Assembly: GCF_001038485.1 (NCBI RefSeq)
Contig: NZ_LDUE01000063.1
Location: forward strand, 1-64,000
DNA from: Ornithinibacillus californiensis
GTDB lineage: Bacteria; Bacillota; Bacilli; Bacillales; Amphibacillaceae
Reading direction: 5' to 3'
Length of the DNA: 64,000 nt
Shown here piece by piece: positions 61,451 to 64,000 of this stretch (positions within the stretch are counted from its first letter, which is position 1; each line of letters starts with the position of its first letter). The notes below the pieces were generated by a model that had not been told where the DNA came from, did not search any database, and worked only from the letters and a program-made list of their open reading frames with translations. Position numbers and translations under genes: made by a program.

Positions 61451-61493
61451 TGTGATAAATGTCACATCAAGAAATGTGATATAGATTTACAGT
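61451..61493 (+). promoter_or_regulatory. Second Fnr/CRP-type box with -10 element
   Basis: TGTGA-TAAATG-TCACA (61451-61466) is again an exact TGTGA-N6-TCACA. TACAGT at 61488-61493 would place the start near 61500, which puts the box at -41.5, as in front of the ba3 oxidase. Downstream lies only a small broken gene. Confidence 0.6.
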
Positions 61494-61524
61494 AAAGTCG
61501 TTATCAGTGCAGGGAGGGAGGCAC

Positions 61525-61622
61525 TTGGATGGACATCGTTATTTATGGCAATAGGAATTGGGGTTTACTTTATTCAATCATTGTTTATTGATGATGAAGA
61601 GTATATGGAAGAAGACATATAA
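61525..61622 (+). pseudogene. Small one-segment membrane peptide gene, apparently frameshifted
   Basis: A strong ribosome site (AGGGAGGGAG, 61511-61520) precedes TTG (61525) and ATG (61529), but both frames end early (after 9 and 20 codons). The third frame, from about 61527, encodes TSLFMAIGIGVYFIQSLF then an acidic end DDEEYMEEDI and stops at 61622, one base before a perfect terminator. A lost base near 61530 would join them to a peptide of about 33 residues with one membrane segment. Alternatively the 25-residue frame from ATG 61545 is used, without a ribosome site. Confidence 0.5.
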
Positions 61623-61660
61623 AAGGTGAATACTAGCGGACTAGTATTCACCTTTTTTTA
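61621..61660. terminator. Bidirectional terminator after the small gene and the lipoprotein gene
   Basis: AAAAGGTGAATACTAG (61621-61636) and CTAGTATTCACCTTTT (61641-61656), a perfect 16-base stem with T-run. Confidence 0.9.
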
Positions 61661-61664
61661 CTTT

Positions 61665-62363
61665 CTAAGATTGTGGTTTGAATTGGAGAAGAGATAGTCC
61701 AGAAATTTTTAGCTTCTGTCCTTCTGTTAAGCTCACATCTATTTTTGAATCAGGAGTTGTGTTCAATATTTCAAAGACTCTAGGATTTTTTCCTTCTTCC
61801 AAAATAATTAGATCACCAAAGGCATACCCCGAATCAGCCATAACAGAGTAGCTCCCTGCTTCAATATCCGTTCCAACCTCCCAGATTCCCGCAGATAATT
61901 GATTCGAAATCTGTGTAGGTGTTGGCGTGAACATAGCTTGATCTAAACCATCAATATGAACGATATGGGAGCCGTTTAAATCAACGGTGACACTACCTAC
62001 ACCATACCCATAATCTATTAATTCATCTATTAAGAGTGTGCCATTTTCATCGTAGACAAGTAATCTTCCTGACTGTGGGTTACCATTTGGTGATTGTCCT
62101 GTAATTGTGTATCTTCCCTCAGGAGGGGTAATATCTTCCCCAGTTCCCTCAATGGGACCAATCATTAACTCTTGTGCATTAGCGTTACTGCGGTCAATGG
62201 AATCGTAAATAGTATCACTTATTTCTCCAACAATCTCATCTCGCTCTGGACCAATGATTTCATTGTTCTCCTCGTAAAGTAATACCTTATCCGAGGGTTG
62301 CTGACTGCAGCCAATTAAAACGAATATACATGTTATCAAACTGAGGAAAACGATCCGTTTCAT
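61665..62363 (-). CDS. Lipoprotein of an ABC transporter operon
   Basis: 232 residues. Signal peptide with lipobox (MKRIVFLSLITCIFVLIGCSQQ; Cys about 19). Beyond the signal there are two repeats with a G-x-Y pattern: EGRYTITGQSPNGNPQSGRLLVYDENG and AGSYSVMADSGYAFGDLIILEEG, each a small beta unit of Bacillus lipoproteins. Located third in an operon after a permease and an ATPase. It is not a standard solute-binding protein; role unknown. Confidence 0.85.
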   Translation of the reverse strand: MKRIVFLSLITCIFVLIGCSQQPSDKVLLYEENNEIIGPERDEIVGEISDTIYDSIDRSNANAQELMIGPIEGTGEDITPPEGRYTITGQSPNGNPQSGRLLVYDENGTLLIDELIDYGYGVGSVTVDLNGSHIVHIDGLDQAMFTPTPTQISNQLSAGIWEVGTDIEAGSYSVMADSGYAFGDLIILEEGKNPRVFEILNTTPDSKIDVSLTEGQKLKISGLSLLQFKPQS

Positions 62364-62393
62364 TTATTTTCCCTCCTAGTAATCTTAAATCTT

Positions 62394-63284
62394 TTAATCT
62401 TCATGATAGTATTTTTCATAGAATTCCGCTGTTCCGAGTGGTCCTATAGTTAGTTCCTTCTCTTTGATAGCTGCCAATTTTACTACCCATTCTTTTTGTT
62501 CATCAGTATCCATATTGCTTATAGGGATACAACATAAGTGATTCGCGATATAAAGATGGTCTTCTGGTAGCATATATGCTACCTTTTTGTATTGTTCAGG
62601 TGCTAATTCAAACTTAATATATTCGTCGGTAGTTTTATTCATAGTCTGCTCATGGATTATATCGCCGCCTTTTAAATAAAGAACCCGGTCAGCATATAAA
62701 TCAAGATTAGATAATAAATGGGACGCAACAAATATTAGTTTTCCGTCTTGTTTCATTTTCATTAAATGATTCGAAATAAGTGAAACGTTAGCTACATCAA
62801 GACCGTTCATTACCTCATCCATCAGCATCATAGGGGTATCAGCTGCTGCAATCATAGCAAAACATAATCGTTGACGCATACCTAATGAATAGGTTTTTAC
62901 TTTCTTTTTTACATAGCCTTCCATATGTAGCTGTTCGTAAATCTCTTTTACATGTTTACTAGTACCTTTCCACATATTCGCATACAACTTCATGTGGTCG
63001 ACACCTGTCAATTCCTCAAATAAGTCTCCTTGATCAGGGAAGGTGGCTAGCTGTTTATGGATGGAAATTTCTTTTCGTTCTGTTTTATATTGAAGATTCC
63101 CTTGAAATGTTACATTCCCTTTATTCGGTTTTAAAAAGTTCGAAATAACATTAAATAAAGTAGTTTTACCAGTTCCATTTGGTGCAACTAGACCAATAAT
63201 TTCTCCACTTTCTGCAGTTAACGATAGGTTATCCAATACTACTTTGTCTTTATATTTAACCGTAACATTTTCGAGTTTTAGCAT
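62394..63284 (-). CDS. ABC transporter ATP-binding protein
   Basis: 296 residues. Walker A VAPNGTGKTTLF, signature YSLGMRQRLCFAMI (LGMRQR variant), Walker B PMMLMDEVMNGLD, switch His in FVASHLLSN. The C-terminal 80 residues (about 215-296) are an extension typical of export-type ATPases (CcmA/YtrB-like). Energises the permease encoded upstream. AGAGGA before ATG. Confidence 0.92.
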   Translation of the reverse strand: MLKLENVTVKYKDKVVLDNLSLTAESGEIIGLVAPNGTGKTTLFNVISNFLKPNKGNVTFQGNLQYKTERKEISIHKQLATFPDQGDLFEELTGVDHMKLYANMWKGTSKHVKEIYEQLHMEGYVKKKVKTYSLGMRQRLCFAMIAAADTPMMLMDEVMNGLDVANVSLISNHLMKMKQDGKLIFVASHLLSNLDLYADRVLYLKGGDIIHEQTMNKTTDEYIKFELAPEQYKKVAYMLPEDHLYIANHLCCIPISNMDTDEQKEWVVKLAAIKEKELTIGPLGTAEFYEKYYHED

Positions 63285-63339
63285 AACGATCCTCTTTTCT
63301 CACAAATTCTCCAGTCTTTTTTTAAGATAAACTTTTTAT

Positions 63340-63999
63340 TTAGAAAGCTTTTTCCAATGGAACGTTTTTTGGTACGCGTTGATAGGCAAACTTGTTAACA
63401 GCATATATTATACCAATTAATACTAGAGTTATTATTCCAAGAGTAGCCATTGCGTTCCAATAATCAATAGAACCATTGCCTAGTGTAGTAGCAAGATCGC
63501 CTGAGAGTACCTTATACATATCGATGTATTTAATCGGATGTAAGAATGGTGCATGAATTCCTGCTGCTGTTGCTATGTCTGGTAGGATAAAGAATCCTAA
63601 CCCAATAAGAATATTAGCAAAGGCATTTTTGAATAACATATTAAGTAAAATCGATAGCGATAGTAATAAGAGAATTACTAGTCCAAATCCTAAGAAGATA
63701 TAGAATAGGTACTGCCCAGTTGATAGTGCTATAAAATTCTCATTCTTATAGACTAATACTGGGAAAGAAAACTCACTCGCCTGAAATTTATTAGCTACAT
63801 AGATACTACCAACTAAGAATCCTAGAAGTAAAAAACTATAAACATGTGTGAAATAAATCATTATTTTACTATATATTTTACTCATAAACGATAAAGGAAA
63901 GCCTTTCATAACCGATTGGTGTCTTTGTTCATAAATTAGCATTTCATTACCACTAATTAGTACGATTACGAGGAATAATAGTCCGGATATCATAGCTAA
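63340..63999 (-). CDS. ABC-2 type permease, 5' end beyond the window
   Basis: At least 220 residues and continuing upstream of 64000; the ATG at 63993 is internal because the frame stays open to the edge. Membrane segments are seen at ISGLLFLVIVLISGN, FTHVYSFLLLGFLVGSIY, YLFYIFLGFGLVILLLLSLSILLNMLF and near the C terminus. The sequence between them, QRHQSVMKGFPLSFMSKIYSK, fits ABC-2 export permeases. First visible gene of the operon with the ATPase (56 bases downstream) and the lipoprotein. Confidence 0.85.
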   Translation of the reverse strand, partial: LAMISGLLFLVIVLISGNEMLIYEQRHQSVMKGFPLSFMSKIYSKIMIYFTHVYSFLLLGFLVGSIYVANKFQASEFSFPVLVYKNENFIALSTGQYLFYIFLGFGLVILLLLSLSILLNMLFKNAFANILIGLGFFILPDIATAAGIHAPFLHPIKYIDMYKVLSGDLATTLGNGSIDYWNAMATLGIITLVLIGIIYAVNKFAYQRVPKNVPLEKAF

Positions 64000-64000
64000 T

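Overview
This window is chromosomal DNA of a low-GC, endospore-forming member of the Bacillaceae. The closest flavour is Oceanobacillus, Ornithinibacillus or Virgibacillus. The main evidence is gene order: 19.5-32.5 kb carries yjbC, spx, mecA, coiA, pepF, yizD, the RoxS small RNA, spxH, yjbI, yjbK, relQ, nadK, rluD and prpE, almost as in Bacillus subtilis. Spore-coat genes (cotO, a CotY/CotZ protein) and the yjcF-yjcG-yjcH set follow. TTG and GTG starts behind strong ribosome binding sites are frequent. All assignments come from reading the sequence and from remembered family knowledge; no database was searched.

0-7.3 kb is an accessory, defence-like region. It holds the 3' part of an IS256-family transposase whose right end cuts into a helicase gene, a HEPN/Toprim-type protein, and a divergent two-gene module of a DUF4297 (Cap4-like) nuclease and an SMC/Rad50-like ATPase with a CPTC zinc-hook motif (Lamassu / ABC-3C-like). 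On its right, on the minus strand, lies a T-box leader with a good promoter but no gene behind it. Its probable specifier is UGG (Trp), and in B. subtilis trpS lies near yjbC. The island therefore probably replaced trpS here and left the leader behind.

7.6-18 kb starts with small lipoprotein, membrane and oxidoreductase genes. A respiratory cluster follows: a soluble-type PQQ sugar dehydrogenase, a membrane-anchored PQQ alcohol dehydrogenase fused to a cytochrome c domain (with a lanthanide-type Asp-x-Asp signature), and a divergent ba3-like two-subunit oxidase operon with a Sco copper chaperone. A perfect TGTGA-N6-TCACA site (Fnr type) sits at -41.5 from a good -10 box in front of the oxidase. 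The dehydrogenase may feed electrons directly to the oxidase.

18-34 kb is the conserved housekeeping block: Spx redox control with its ClpXP adaptor SpxH, MecA, CoiA, PepF, (p)ppGpp synthetase, NAD kinase and others. It is interrupted by a glnK-amt operon behind a TnrA-like box. Between yizD and spxH lies a recognisable RoxS/RsaE small RNA with its own promoter and terminator.

34-45 kb carries mgtE, an array of 52-bp tandem dyad repeats, coat genes with sigma-K-like promoters, a deaminase, yjcFGH, a heterodimeric ABC exporter and a tRNA-Val(GAC) with a consensus promoter. 45-64 kb is more variable: proC, a secreted CocE-type hydrolase, a MOSC protein, a Nudix/methyltransferase pair, a DUF4129-like membrane protein, a 304-bp palindromic repeat element, a MarR/CarD divergent pair sharing one operator, orphan Opp-type permeases, an MFS/PH/SDR run, a multicopper oxidase, a broken small gene behind a second Fnr-type box, and the end of an ABC transporter operon that runs off the window.
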